Assembly: GCA_002104905.1 (NCBI GenBank)
Contig: MCFE01000020.1
Span: forward strand, 124,001-188,000
DNA from: Basidiobolus meristosporus CBS 931.73
Taxonomy: Eukaryota; Basidiobolomycota; Basidiobolomycetes; Basidiobolales; Basidiobolaceae
DNA length: 64,000 nucleotides
Direction: 5' to 3'
In this document: positions 10,583 to 21,564 of the stretch, in pieces
Layout of the letters: each line of letters opens with the position of its first letter
Numbering within the stretch: the stretch's first letter is position 1
Position numbers and translations under genes: made by a program
The notes under the pieces: generated by a model
Seen by the model: the letters and a program-made list of their open reading frames with translations, nothing else
What the model was told of the DNA's origin: nothing
Databases searched by the model: none

Positions 10583-11651
10583 TGTAGTGGGGTCACAGTG
10601 ACACCCACTGACAAATGTGCTCATTCCCATATTTTCTACTTCCCTATATCTCCACTACACTTATCTTAGTTTTATCCCATTTGACTTACATGATCAGTAC
10701 TATCCTATAAGCCAGCTGACTATCACACCTGCTTACTTTATTGCATAAGTTATCCCTCACTCTATGTAAGATTACTAGCTGTAAGTGCTTCTATATTAGG
10801 CACATACCTGCACCAGTACCTGTGACACATGATCAGCCCATGTCACCATCCCTGCCATTTTCATACCATACATGGTATCCCTATGTTACACAGGTCTCAT
10901 AATACTGATTCCTGATTGGTTGGATGTGCTGTGCCTCTTAGAACCTTTTGGCACCTACATAGAATACTCTTAGCTCATTCTGATGTCATTAAGATTTCTA
11001 TTGATCTCCAGAACCTTCTGGAACACCATGATTAGTAATTACTTAGCTAGTGAGAAAAGTATATAAGGGAGGCTATCCCTCAACAATAAATCATCATCCC
11101 TTTTATCAATATACCAACTTGTTGATTAGTGTGAACACTGCTACCTATTGCTACCTGAACTTCCAACCCCAGACCACAGGACACTCCCAGGAAATCATGC
11201 TGACAGCAAACTGACCCTGGAGGCACTACTTATGAGGAGTACTCAGAGTTGGTATCTTTTATTATATATTACTCTTTTCTAGTTTGTTCTTGCACAGGCA
11301 AAGTTACTTTCTGTCTTTGTAACTATTGACCACAGCTGCATTCTTATCAAGTCCCTGCTGGTAGAGTTTACAGTTGTTTTGACTTTGGAAGCTTTAGTGT
11401 ATTGCCATCTCAAAGGTTGCTGAACACAGCACATACTTTTGTTAAGATGCCAACCAAGTTGGAGATTGTGGCTCAATAGTATTCCCTTGACAAGCTTGTG
11501 GCTTTGTTCCCCATCACATTAGATTAGAGACAGAACCCAAGTATTCCTAGCAAGCTTTTGGAAGAGGTTATCGCACCCAGTAAACACCCCACACACAAAA
11601 CACTTGAGAAGTGTTGGATGTATCTCTCCCTTGGACTTATACACCACCACA
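10583..11651 (+). repeat. Solo gypsy-B LTR (a) in CACTA-2
   Basis: 1069 bp, TGTAGTGGGGTCACAGTG ... TATACACCACCACA. It contains a TATA box (TATATAA, 11060-11066) and AATAAA (about 11085-11090), plus the palindrome at 10863-10878. Flanks CTGC (10579-10582) and CCCC (11652-11655) are a degraded 4-bp TSD, judged from uninterrupted CACTA-3. Confidence 0.88.
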
Positions 11652-12946
11652 CCCCTGGCCACTGATTCTTATCAATCTGAATCTGCCTCCCATCTTAAAG
11701 TTTCAGAGCAATAATCTGATGGTTGTCTCACTGGTATCTGGGCCTAAATCACTGTCCAACCTGAATGGCTTCCTGTATCCATTACTGGACAAATTTTGCG
11801 TGCTTTCCAGAAGGACAACAGTAAATGGGCACCATGTAAAAGTGGATATTATTAGACTTGTTCCGTTGGATAGTGCCACATTGAGCCATGAGTGCCAAAT
11901 GATGCCATAGTGTGCCAGAGAGGCCAAGTGAGCCTCTACCTGGCCGCAGAGTGTGAGACATAGCTCCACATCTTCATGCAAAGCAGCCCCTGTATTTCAC
12001 CCATTGTGTTGGAGAAAATCCATTTTTTGACCTTTTTTTTTGGATCAATGTTGTGCAGGATGTGTTAGAGCACAAGCAGATTGAAGATATGCATCTGGTA
12101 CTCAATACCCATGGCACTCTGAATCTAGCTCCTGTAGCTTGTATCATGTCACAAAAATGAATGGCACTATCTTGGTCCACTGGTACTATCTGGCACTATA
12201 AGTGCTTTGTATAGATCTTACTTTAGGGCTAATATTTAAATATAGTGCCAGATAGTACCAGTGGTCCAAGATAGTGCCATTCATTTTTGTGACATGATAT
12301 AAGCTACAGGAGCTAGATTCAGAGTGCCAAGGGTATTGAGTACCAGATGCATATCTTCAGTTCTCCTGTGCTCTTTCACATCCTGAGCTACATTGGTCCA
12401 CAAAAAAAGGTCAAAAAATGGATTTTCTCCTGTGCAATGGGTGAAGCACAGGGGCTGCTTTACATGAAGATGCAGAGCTATGTTTCACACTCTGTGGCCA
12501 AGTATAGGCTCACTTGACCTCTATGGCACTCTATGGCATCATTTGGCACTCATGGCTCAATGTGGCACTATCCAACGGAACAAGTCTATTCTTTACATTG
12601 GAGATACCCCAGCCATCAGCAAAATAGCAGGTATTTCTGGGCAGAATGGATGGTGTTACTGTTGCATATGTGAGATCCAGGGGATTTACTCCATAGCTCA
12701 CACACTTTACTATTACCCAAACACCAGCACAAAGAACATCATCTTCCCACCGTGAGAACATACAGAAGTATGCATGCAATAGCAGCAAAGTTGGCAAGCT
12801 ATAAGCCATTGGCTGCAATATGGAATCAATTGGAAACCAGAGATATGGGACATTTCAAGCTAAATGAGCACTTTGAGATATTGGAGAAATTGGAAAGAAC
12901 TGGTAAGATATTACAGAGCATCTGCTACCCTAAGTACTTCTCACAG
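11652..12946 (+). pseudogene. CACTA-2 tnp2 transposase, catalytic core
   Basis: Resumes directly after the solo LTR: WPLILINLNLPPILKFQSNN, VSGPKSLSN, LYPLLDKF, then VKVDII, where the MITE (11854-12587) splits the codon run, and continues YIGDTPAISKIAGISGQNGW and CYCCICEIQGIYS. GDTPAIS matches the tnp2 DFPA-type block with the second acidic residue; CX2C follows. This order is diagnostic for tnp2/Transposase_21. Compared with CACTA-3 a stretch is deleted near 12835. Cut at 12946 by the second solo LTR. Confidence 0.85.
11854..12587. mobile_element. Foldback MITE (Harbinger-type ends)
   Basis: 734 bp made of two inverted arms of about 347 bp (11854-12200 and 12241-12587) around a 40-base loop. 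Ends AGACTTGTTCCGTTGG / CCAACGGAACAAGTCT, TSD ATT (11851-11853, 12588-12590). No coding capacity. Its first ~25 bases match the left end of Harbinger H1, which suggests H1-type transposase moved it. It is inserted within a tnp2 codon. Confidence 0.93.
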
Positions 12947-14016
12947 TGTAGTGGGGTCTCAGTGACACCCACTGACAGATGTGCTCATTTCCATATATTT
13001 ACTTCCCTATTTCTCTATTACACTGATTTTGGTTTTATTCCATTAGTCTAACTAGATCAGTACAATCCCATAAGCTAGCTGACTATCACACCTGCTTACA
13101 TTATTGCATAAGTTATCCCTCACTCTATGTAAGATCACTAGCTGTAAGTGCTTTTATATTAGGCAAGTACCTGCACCAGTACCTGTGACACAAGGTCAAC
13201 CCATGTGGCCATTCCTACCATTTCTATACCATATATGGTATCCCTATGTTACACGGGTTTCAGACTACAGATTCCTGGTTGGTTGGATGTGCTGTGCCTC
13301 TTAGAACCTTCTGGCACCTACCTAGAATACTCTTAGCTCTTTCTGATATCATTAAGATTTCTATTAATCTCTGGAACCTTCTTGAATGCCATGATTAGTA
13401 GTCACTTAGCCAGTGAGAAATGCATATAAGAGAGGCAATCCGTCAACAATAAATCATCATCCCTTTTATCAATATACCAACTTGTTGATTAGTGTGATCA
13501 CTGCTACCTGCTGCTACCTGAACTTCCAATCCCAGACCACAGGATGTTACCAGGAAACTGCACTGGCAGCCAACTGACCTTGGAGGCACTACTTGTGAGG
13601 AATACTCAGAATAGGTATCTTTTATTATATTTAATTTTTTCCCAAGCTTGTTCTTATACAGGCAAAGATGCTTTTCTGTTGTTGTAACTATTGACCACAG
13701 CTGCATTCTTATCAAGTCCCTGCTGGTGGAGTTTACAGTTGTTTTGACTTTGGAAGCTTTAGTACATTGACATCTCAAAGGTTGCTGAACCCAGCACATA
13801 CTTTTGTTAAGACACCAACTAAGTTAGAGATTGTAGCTCAATAGTTTTCCTTTGACAAGCATGTGGCTTTATTCCCCATCACATTAGATTAGAGACAGAA
13901 CCCAAGTATTCCTAGCAAGCTTTTGGCAGAGGTTATTGCACCCAGTGAGCACCCTACACACAAAACACTTGAGAAGTGTTGGACATATCTCTCCCTTGGA
14001 CCTATACACCACCACA
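12947..14016 (+). repeat. Solo gypsy-B LTR (b) in CACTA-2
   Basis: 1070 bp, TGTAGTGGGGTCTCAGTG ... TATACACCACCACA. 4-bp TSD ACAG (12943-12946) / ATAG (14017-14020); the uninterrupted sequence in CACTA-5 near 50590 confirms the site. Confidence 0.9.
13229..13238. promoter_or_regulatory. CArG box in LTR-B (b)
   Basis: CCATATATGG within the palindrome ATACCATATATGGTAT, upstream of the LTR TATA region. Perfect CC(A/T)6GG, the site bound by SRF/Mcm1-type MADS factors; binding here is inference. Confidence 0.5.
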
Positions 14017-14020
14017 ATAG

Positions 14021-15044
14021 GCTCCAACCAGTATTCATATGTATATGCAACAGTATGAATACAATGACTGAATGAACTGGATATGTACTTATTCAAGTGG
14101 AGTTCTGCAGCCATTCCTACCAGAAGTACACTGGAAGTATGGGGAGTCATATGTGGACATTAAAGTAATATTTATCCAGAAGCAGATCACCAATGCCAAC
14201 TTGACACATCTACAGCTGTTGTGCAAGGTGTTTGTGATGGGATCTGAGCAGCTATACTACAAACATAAAGCTGAATGTGTATATCTCTGCCACTACTGTA
14301 TCCATTCTCTACTCCATCTTGCAAGGTGTGTGGAGAATATTGGGCCTTGCTTCACCTTTTGGGAGTTTCCTACAGAACAGATGTGTGGGGAGATAGCAAG
14401 ACAAGTCAAGTTGCAGGTACTACCATACCCCAATCTCATTAAGAATATTACCTTGAAGTCTGTCATAGTTGTGATGAGTAAGCACATGGAGGACAGCCAG
14501 GAAGAGTTGGAAAATACTGAGGACAAATGTGCACATGGAGACACCTATGCCTATGGCATTATGAAGCTAAGCAGCCCCAATGCATGTGTAATCAGTTAAG
14601 TAATGCAAAGTTGGGTTGGGTGCAACAAGCAACTAATTCTTACTAAGAAAACTCTACCAAGATAGGCCAGATTTCTCTTGGTCATAAGCCAACTTCTACA
14701 CCATTCAATACAGAATTTATACAAACAAGTGCCAAAGCACACCTATAAGGGGGACTAGAATCCAGCGGGGAGAAGGAATATATTGGCTAAATACCAAGAA
14801 GTTCTTTGCAGTTATTCAGGAGGCATTCATGGCAGAAGTGGTTACAACCAAGCATATGTTTGCAAGATGTATATGTTGTCAGCAGTACAAGGTATATGGC
14901 AACTTTGCAAGTATCACACTAAAAAGCTGTAAAGTTGAGGTGATAGAAGCATGTCAATTGTGGCAGGTGTGCACATTTGTAGAGGTTAGTAAGCAGGAGG
15001 CCATAGTTTTTATTGACTTACCATATGTGGAATACCCAAGGTAG
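14021..15044 (+). pseudogene. CACTA-2 tnp2 transposase, C-terminal part
   Basis: Continues after the second solo LTR with MNWICTYSSGVLQPFLP, QITNANLTHLQLLCK, then the conserved late block ENIGPCFTFWEFPTEQMCGE followed by PYPNLIKN, up to a stop at 14599, then a further relic TTKHMFARCICCQQYKVYGN (14829-15044). The GP...W.FP.E..CG block is a known late motif of fungal tnp2/KDZ-like transposases. The span has a few stops; it ends ~250 bases before LTR-B'. Confidence 0.82.
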
Positions 15045-15299
15045 TAGTGGATGAGCAAATAAAGAGGGGTGATTCAACAATGAAATATATGAATTGAACA
15101 AGGGGAGGTAGAAAAAGGAAATACCATTTGGCAAGTTGGTACAGTAGCATTATACAAAACTGACTGTAGGCTGCCATACTGCCATTGTAATGCCATCAGA
15201 GTCTTGCTGTGAAGCTGTTGAAATACTGTCAAGTTTCTTGCCATATTAGGCAATTGGATGTCCTGGCTGGTTGTATCCATTGAAATAGTTGTAGAGCGT

Positions 15300-16100
15300 T
15301 GTGGTAGGGTAAACATACCTCCCACAGACAAGTTTATTCATATAGTTATTATGATGTACTAATCCATGTTTTATCTTATCAGTATTATCCCAATCTACTT
15401 TTGCCCATATTATCAGTATTATCCCCATATGATGTTTACCTTGATTAGTTATTAGCACTAGTTTTCCCAGATTTTATTCAGCTTTGTAATCAGTATATGT
15501 ATCTACATAAGGCAAGTACCTGTGTCAGTACCTGTGACACATGACCTAGGTAGGTGTTACCATCCCTACCATTTCTATACCATATATGGTATTTTTATGT
15601 TGCACAGGTTTCAGACTACTGATCCTTGATTGGTTGGATGTGCTGTGCCTTTGATAACCTTCCAGGACATTCTTGGCATATTTTTAGCTCATGGTGATAT
15701 CATCAAGAATTCCACTGATGCCTAGAATATTCTAGAACCTTGTCATTAGTAATCACTTGGCAATCAGGAGAAGTATTCAAGGGAAAGCAATCCCTTATCA
15801 ATAAATCATACCTTATATCAGTAACAATTCTTCCTTATTGATTAGCAGTTGATCACTGCACCTGCCTTCAGCAGTATACCTCAAACCTGCAATCAAGGAG
15901 CTTTTCAGGGTAGTGCACAAGACACACAGAGGTCTTTGGAGACACTTAGAGCACCTAGGAAGCTAGAGAAGCAGGAGCTTTTACCATAGTGACATATTGA
16001 CAAAGACACCAGCAATTTAGACCCAAAGGTTATTGAACCATCAGACACCACACACCTTGAGTTGTGTGGCTTCTCCCAGGAGTACCTCTACACTGCAACA
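15300..16100 (+). repeat. Diverged solo LTR (gypsy-B') in CACTA-2
   Basis: About 800 bp, TGTGGTAGGGTAAACATACC ... CTCTACACTGCAACA. It shares with LTR-B the order of U3 blocks (CAGTACCTGTGACACATGA, the CArG palindrome, GATTGGTTGGATGTGCTGTG, AATAAATCAT) but is shorter and strongly diverged. Flanks GCGT (15296-15299) and GCAC (16101-16104) fit a 4-bp TSD with two transitions. Boundaries were set by comparison with CACTA-5. Confidence 0.75.
15580..15589. promoter_or_regulatory. CArG box in LTR-B'
   Basis: CCATATATGG inside the same 16-base palindrome as LTR-B although the rest of the LTR has diverged. Confidence 0.5.
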
Positions 16101-16336
16101 GCACAATAAGACTGCTACAATACCAGGCAATTATTGTCACAGCACCAATTAAATCTTGGCAAGTTTTATCACTTTATTTGGCAGTAAAATATGCAAAACA
16201 CTGTTGTGATCCCATCATAAGTTCATTAAGAGGGTTGCTAATTCCAAGCTGCTGGTATTATGATGGCCTCTAAATGGTATCCTGATGGCAGATCTGGATT
16301 GGATCCACCTGCAGGACCAAATTACTTTTCATAGGG
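16101..16336. repeat. Right subterminal and terminal region of CACTA-2
   Basis: Non-coding end of the element, including GGATTGGATCCACCTGCAGG and the terminal TTTTCATAGGG. The same end is recognisable at 52270-52508 (CACTA-5) and, reversed, at 27511-27660, 39165-39330 and 54577-54720. Confidence 0.8.
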
Positions 16337-16339
16337 TGC

Positions 16340-18384
16340 ACTGACCTTTAATGAAGTACTCTATGTACCAGAAATAGCCAAGAACCTATTATCTGTAAAC
16401 AAGGCCACAGCAGAAGGACTCAGTTTCAACTTTTATAATTCTGGATGCAGGATCACGGATCAAAATGGTGCTCATAGTGCTTTGGGTATCAGAGATCAGA
16501 ATTTCTATAAACTGACTAATATTCCATCATATCTGGAGGCCAATATAAGTAACTTGAGTTAAGAAACACTCATGCTTTGGCACAGTGGATTTGGACACGT
16601 TAATTTTGATTATTTGAGCAAAATGATCAAAGATCAGCTAATTTCAGGAGTAAACTGGTCCCCCAGCTAATTTGGTGCACTGTGAAACCTGCATAGATGG
16701 GAAACAAGCCAGACAACCGTTGAAGAGCTCTGGTTTAATCAAAACTAAGAAAAAATTAGATCTGATTCAGTCAGATCTGTGTGGACTTAGGCAAAATTTA
16801 TCCTTGCGCAGGATGAAGTACTTGATTACTTTTATTAATGATTATACAAGACACATATGAGTCTACTTTGTAGAAAGAAAGGAAGAAGCTCTGTCTAAAC
16901 CTATAGAGTTTAAAGCCATGGTGGAGAGAGAAACTGGTGAAAAAATCAAGAGAACAAATTTGACAATGGTGGAGAATCTACCTCAAAGCTTTTCATCTAC
17001 TTCTGCAAAATGCATGGAATAAAGCAAGAGACTACTGTGCCATACTGCCAACAGCAAAATTGAGTAGCAGAATGTGCAAACAGATCAATAACTGATACAG
17101 CAAGATTTATGATCCATGATCAAATATTATCCAATGATTTTTGAGCAGAATCAGTTGCCACAGCTGCAGACCTTAAAAGTATGAGTTAAAAGGGAATTTT
17201 TTGTGATTCTACTCCATATGAAGCATTATATATATAGGTGCAGAACATCTAAGAATATCTGGGCATACTGCATATGCCAAGAAACTGCCCAGAAATTGGT
17301 CAAAATTTGGGCCAAAAAGTTTGAAATTCATCTTTTTGGGCAACTGCCATGAGAATAAAGCATACAGACTCTACAATGTCAAATCAAAGAAGCTGATTAA
17401 GTCCAGGGATGTGTTGTCTGATCTAGACTTGAAATTTTCACAAAAAATGACATCAGATGATGACAAAATTCTTATCTCAAGTCCACCATTTGTCAGGACT
17501 GAATCAGAGCAAAACAATTAGCTTTTTTCACTCCACAGGACTCTTCAACCATAATCCAGCCTGAATTAGTGCCCAGGAATATCCCAGAAGTGATTGCTCT
17601 AATATCAAGTGCCCAGATATCTAACCAGACAAGAAATAGCCCAAATTACAATATCAATGAAGGTAAAACTTAGCCTCTGCCTATTCATTCCATTGTGATG
17701 AACCCCACACTGTAGAAGAGGCCTTATATAGCCCTCAGAGAAAGCTTTGGAGATCTGCAATGACTCAGGAATATCAGGCCTAATGGAAAATCAAACTTGG
17801 GATTTGGTCAAATTAATCAAAATCAATTGGATGCAGATGGGCTTTTAAGACAAAATACAAGGCCAATGATACAATTGAGAGTTGCAAAGCAAGACTTGTG
17901 GCCAAAGGATGGTCTCAAACAAAAGGACTTGACTATTCTGAGACCTTTACACTGGTAGCCAAGTTTACCTACATCTGACTAATATTGGTTATTACAGCCA
18001 AATATAAGATTTTTATTCATCAATTGGATGTACAACTGCATATTTGAATAGAGTACTTGATGAGAGCATGTACATGAGCCAGCCTAGTGGGTTTGTAAAT
18101 CAGGATAACCCCATTTGATCTGCAAGCTTAAAAAGTCTCTACATGGACTCAGACAATCTCTGAGTGCCAGGAATTTTAATTTAGATCCTTATTTGAAATG
18201 TTTGAGTTTCAAAAGAGGTAATCCTGCCTATGGTAAATACTACAAGCCAGATAGAGCAAATCCAGTCCCATTAGCTCTATATGTGGATGATCTTATTATA
18301 GCCACTTGTGACCTAGAAACATTGGAAGAGACTAAATCCTACCTATCTAAGAAGTTCCAGATGTCCAATCTAGGAGAAGTCAGT
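16340..18384 (+). pseudogene. Copia-A2 integrase and RT (broken)
   Basis: Resumes the copia-A2 polyprotein after CACTA-2: VLYVPEIAKNLLSV-like block, HCC zinc region (HCETCIDGKQARQPLKSS, 16672-16860), DLCGLRQN, an integrase core with many stops, then RT: KLKKSLHGLRQS and the intact active site LYVDDLIIA (18115-18384). It ends at MSNLGEVS, where Harbinger sequence starts. Stops and frame changes occur every few hundred bases. Confidence 0.88.
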
Positions 18385-18607
18385 AGACTTGTTCCATTGT
18401 ACCATGCAAGGGTGTGCGGTGCAATCCGCGGTCCTTAAGAACAGTTGGGCACAATATTGTAGCCACCAGTAGGCAGGATTGCTCTTGGTCAATTTTGCAC
18501 CATGTGGGACAATCTTGCGTAATATGGCACAATCTGACACAATGAGGTTGGCACAAATGATTGCACCCACTTATAATGTTTGCATCACATGCGCAATTGA
18601 ATACCGC
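18385..18607 (+). mobile_element. Harbinger end fragment (H0)
   Basis: Starts AGACTTGTTCCATTGTACC and matches, as an inverted copy, the right ends of H1 at 21330-21564 and 22860-23090 over about 220 bases. It sits in the copia-A2 RT after AGT (18382-18384) and is cut at 18607 by gypsy-B1. The other end of this element was not found. Confidence 0.8.
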
Positions 18608-18650
18608 TGTTGTGGGGTGACAGTGACACCCACTGACAGATGTGCTTATT
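18608..18650 (+). repeat. Gypsy-B1 5' LTR, first 43 bases
   Basis: TGTTGTGGGGTGACAGTGACACC..., ending ATT, the TSD of the H1 insertion. The rest of the LTR resumes at 23091. Confidence 0.88.
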
Positions 18651-18794
18651 AGACTTGTTCCGTTGGATAGTGCCACATAGTGCCAGCCTGTTTATGGTGC
18701 CGGATCAATCTGGCACTCTACGGCACTATCTGGCACTATAATCTCTACCATGATGCCAGTGGTATGATACAGTTACTGGTAATTTTACTCAATC

Positions 18795-19719
18795 TTACTT
18801 ATGTTGCTCAGAATAGTGCTTTCCTTGCTTTATTTGCTCTCCATAATGCTCCAGACACATTTCTCTCAGTGGATGTCTTCTTGTATGAACATACTGTGCA
18901 TTAATAAGTATCTTAACTATTTTACCTATTCTGCTGTTTTCTCCTATATATGACTTTTCTCTGTATTTACCTGCCAATATGCTGAATCTCTTCAGATATC
19001 TAAATGTGTGCTCTACCCTCACTCTGAAATGATTAAATATCTCATTGTAGAGCTTCTGCTTCCTGCTAAGCACACCATTCCTTGGCTTCCTATAAGCCGT
19101 AATACATCCTAATCTCTGACAATCCTGTTCTATATAACCTAAGTCTGCAATACATTTCTCCCCTCTACTGAATTCAGGATGATTCTCTACCCAGAGTGCT
19201 TTGTCATGCCTACTTCCAGCAAATGGCCCACTAAACCAGATGATGTTACCCTCAATGTCAGACAGTGCTTGAAACTTCACACAGTGTGCCTTGTACTTGC
19301 CAGAATAAAAGTGCCTCTGCCCTCTGGAAGGTCTGTTAATCCTCACTGAGAAGGTATCCAAAAATACTCCTGATATGGAACCTGTTGCTGAACACTCTGG
19401 GCTATGGAAGTCTATTGGAGCTTCTGAACCTAGTACTCCAAGCTTGCTCTAAGTCATTCATACCCTCTGCAAGGTGGTTCTCCATTGCTGTCAGCTGGGA
19501 ATGAAAGCTTCTAGGACTTTTGTTGCCATGGATGGTGGGATGAAGCCTTGTAGGGCAATAGTTCTTGTAATAGCAGAGAAGCTTAACAACGCATCTCCTC
19601 AAGTAGATTGGGGTTGATGGTCCAAAGTACTTGGAATAGATCTCCTCTAGTGTGTCAAAAGGAAATCCAGTGGTAGTGATGGGATTGATGAGAAAAGACC
19701 ATTCAGATGAGTAAGGCAT
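18795..19719 (-). pseudogene. PIF/Harbinger transposase (DDE_Tnp_4 type)
   Basis: Cut-and-paste transposase of H1. The N-terminal part (19402-19719) reads MPYSSEWSFLINPITTTGFP; a frame change near 19420 leads into GSISGVFLDTFSVRINRP. The catalytic triad is visible: D in FLDTF (around 19356), D in IADLGY (residue ~73 of the C-terminal frame) and E in FRVRVEHTF (residue ~117). The DDE_Tnp_4 signature HFYSGKYKAHCVKFQ and FAGSRHDKALW confirm the family. One frame break makes it non-functional as read. Confidence 0.9.
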
Positions 19720-19858
19720 ATTAAAATTGGTGGATGATTGTATGGAGGTGGTTTGAATTGATTTGGTGCAATCTGCATTATTTATCTGATTTTTAATACA
19801 TTATTATACAAAGATGGAAGAATTTGAGTAGAAGCTGTGGCATGAGTTCTACATCAAG

Positions 19859-20821
19859 ATGCCAACCAATGTATGTAAAAAGATATATAACAAGACAAGT
19901 ATTGAAATCAAGAATGAGCTGAGAGTGAGGGGATTTAACAAAGAAGCCGTGCGGGAACAATTTTGCGCGCAATTTGCACAGTATGGGCTGGACGCGTCCA
20001 TTTGTGCCTCAACTTTGAGAACCAAAGAGATTTTGAATGAGTTTTTGCCTCAAATGACTAATGTATTACATGATATATTAGTAGAGCTAAGTGGCTTCTG
20101 AGAGCAATATACACAGGACTCATCCAGGCAACAGCTCCAAGGTATCAGACAGAGGGTAAGTGAATACCTTGAGGATTCAGATGGTGAGCTTCAGGAGGAA
20201 GAATACAGACCGCAAGCAACATTGTCCAGATTGCACCAGCATGCCTTGCTGGATTCCCTACCATCTCTTGCAACCACAGCATGCCGGTGCACGTCAGTCC
20301 AGACCATGCCAACACCCTTTACCAGAATGCCCCGCATTGAGTCAACGGGCACTCTTCAGAGCAAAACTACAAGAACTTGCCAAACTGCTCATTTAGACAC
20401 AAGTCCATTGGAGAGGACCAAGTTGCGTCAACATGCAGCATCACATCAAACTCAGCCAAGGGCCATCTCAACATGTCAAGGCATGCCTGCATGTGCTGCT
20501 TTGCCTGACCATGAACAAATTACTTCTGGTGAACTGACTGATGATGACCAACATGAAGTGCCTCAACCACCAGAGCCCTTAGCAAGTAAAAGAACATGTC
20601 AGCACGTGGCACTACAGGCCGGTTCAGCTGGTTCAGTTGGAGTAATTCAGCGTGGCCAAGCTGCAGCATTGCACTCATCAACTAGGAGGCAAAATACTGA
20701 CTACAAATACACAAGTAGCCAAGATGATAGTCATCCAGGAAGTAGTATAGGTGTGCAAAGTGAGTCACTACCAAATGCTTCAGTAGTAATCCCTGTGAGA
20801 AAAAAACCCAGGAGAAGATAA
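19859..20821 (+). pseudogene. H1 second gene (possible Harbinger accessory protein)
   Basis: Reading MPTNVCKKIYNKTSIEIKNE to a TGA at 20099-20101, then the same frame continues to 20821 with a Ser/Gln/His-rich, probably disordered region and a basic tail VVIPVRKKPRRR that looks like a nuclear signal. The frame is also open upstream but for a TAG at 19829-19831. Harbinger elements usually carry a Myb-like DNA-binding partner; I cannot see a clear Myb fold, so this role rests on position and divergent orientation. The TGA also occurs in the duplicated copy. Confidence 0.6.
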
Positions 20822-21564
20822 TGCAATTGCTTTGAATTGCTCACATTTGTAATGATCCCAACAACCCATTTTTTTTGCAATCCAAATCAAGCCATTGCAA
20901 ATCAGTGATCATCAAATTTTTGATATAAGTAATATCAAGGTCATCTTACATTTGAGACAGAACCCCTATAAATAAACACCCTGCATATATATACGTCATC
21001 TGTAATACCAGTGCAGCTATTGGATCTGTTTTGCAACTACACAATTGCTGGCGTGCTAGCTATGACACCTTGTCCAATCACTAGGATTAGGGATTTACTT
21101 TCCCAATGGGCAAAATGGGATATTTGATGGCAAATCAGGTAGCTTTTTCAGTAGTCAATGAGCCAATTGGGGGCTGCCAGCTTCAGGATACTTTTAGACC
21201 AATTAACCACTGAGATACCGTCCAATTGGAGTGAGGGTAACCAAAATGGTAAGTATCAGTGTAGTTTATAGTGTGATACACATTTCTTTCCATTTACATT
21301 AAAGAAACATATCCAAATACCGGATTTTACCTGCCGTAATAGCGGTATCCAATTGCGCACGTGATGCAAACATTACAAGTTGGCGCAATCATCCATGCCA
21401 ACCTCATTGTGTCAGATTGTGCCATAGTATGCAAGATTGTCCCGCATAGTGCAAAATTGTCCAAGAACAATCCTGCCTTCTGCTAGCTATTATAGCGTGC
21501 CCAATTGTTCTTTACAACCACAGATTGTGCCGTGCCCCCTGGCATGGTACAATGGAACAAGACT
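20036..21564 (+). repeat. Tandem duplication in H1, unit 1 (1529 bp)
   Basis: From AATGAGTTTTTGCCTC through the end of the second gene, an AT-rich downstream stretch, the subterminal region and the terminal GGAACAAGACT. It is followed without spacer by unit 2. Confidence 0.92.
20822..21329. other. Non-coding 3' region of H1 (unit 1)
   Basis: AT-rich stretch after the second gene, repeated at 22349-22850. I see no open frame or RNA gene in it; it includes a T-run and CCTATAAATAAACACC. Confidence 0.5.

Larger units (their letters stand above)
6960..16336 (+). mobile_element. CACTA-2 DNA transposon, both ends present
   Basis: Left end CCCTATGAAAAATT at 6960, right end TTTTCATAGGG finishing at 16336, flanked by TAC (6957-6959) and TGC (16337-16339), a 3-bp TSD with one transition. 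The host copia-A2 reading continues across. Two divergent genes: ORF-A on the minus strand (7396-9356) and a tnp2 transposase on the plus strand (9578-15044). Nested in it are solo LTRs at 10583-11651, 12947-14016 and 15300-16100 and a MITE at 11854-12587. The tnp2 homology (Transposase_21 type), short inverted ends and 3-bp TSD place it in the CACTA/EnSpm superfamily, though the end is CCCTA rather than CACTA. Confidence 0.88.
5225..18384 (+). mobile_element. Copia-A2 retrotransposon, split by nested elements, 3' end missing
   Basis: 5' LTR 5225-5574, primer site 5575-5586, gag 5579-6301, solo LTR 6302-6651, protease region 6652-6959, CACTA-2 6960-16336, then integrase and RT 16340-18384. 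The coding parts join without gain or loss across both insertions. The element stops inside RT at 18384, where a Harbinger end begins; RNase H and 3' LTR were not found. It is inserted in CACTA-1. All reading frames contain several stops, so it is older than copia-A1. Confidence 0.9.

Noticed and set aside
11854-12587. Long hairpin as a microRNA or regulatory RNA gene
   Set aside because: Terminal motifs and TSD ATT identify a MITE. Hairpin RNA production is possible but not shown.
20099-20101. TGA in the H1 second gene as an intron or recoding site
   Set aside because: GTAAGT occurs shortly after it, but the frame stays open through that site and no matching acceptor was convincing. Both tandem copies carry the TGA because they are duplicates, which is not independent support.
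19859-20101. Myb/SANT domain in the H1 second gene
   Set aside because: I could not find the spaced Trp pattern of a Myb repeat; only position suggests that role.
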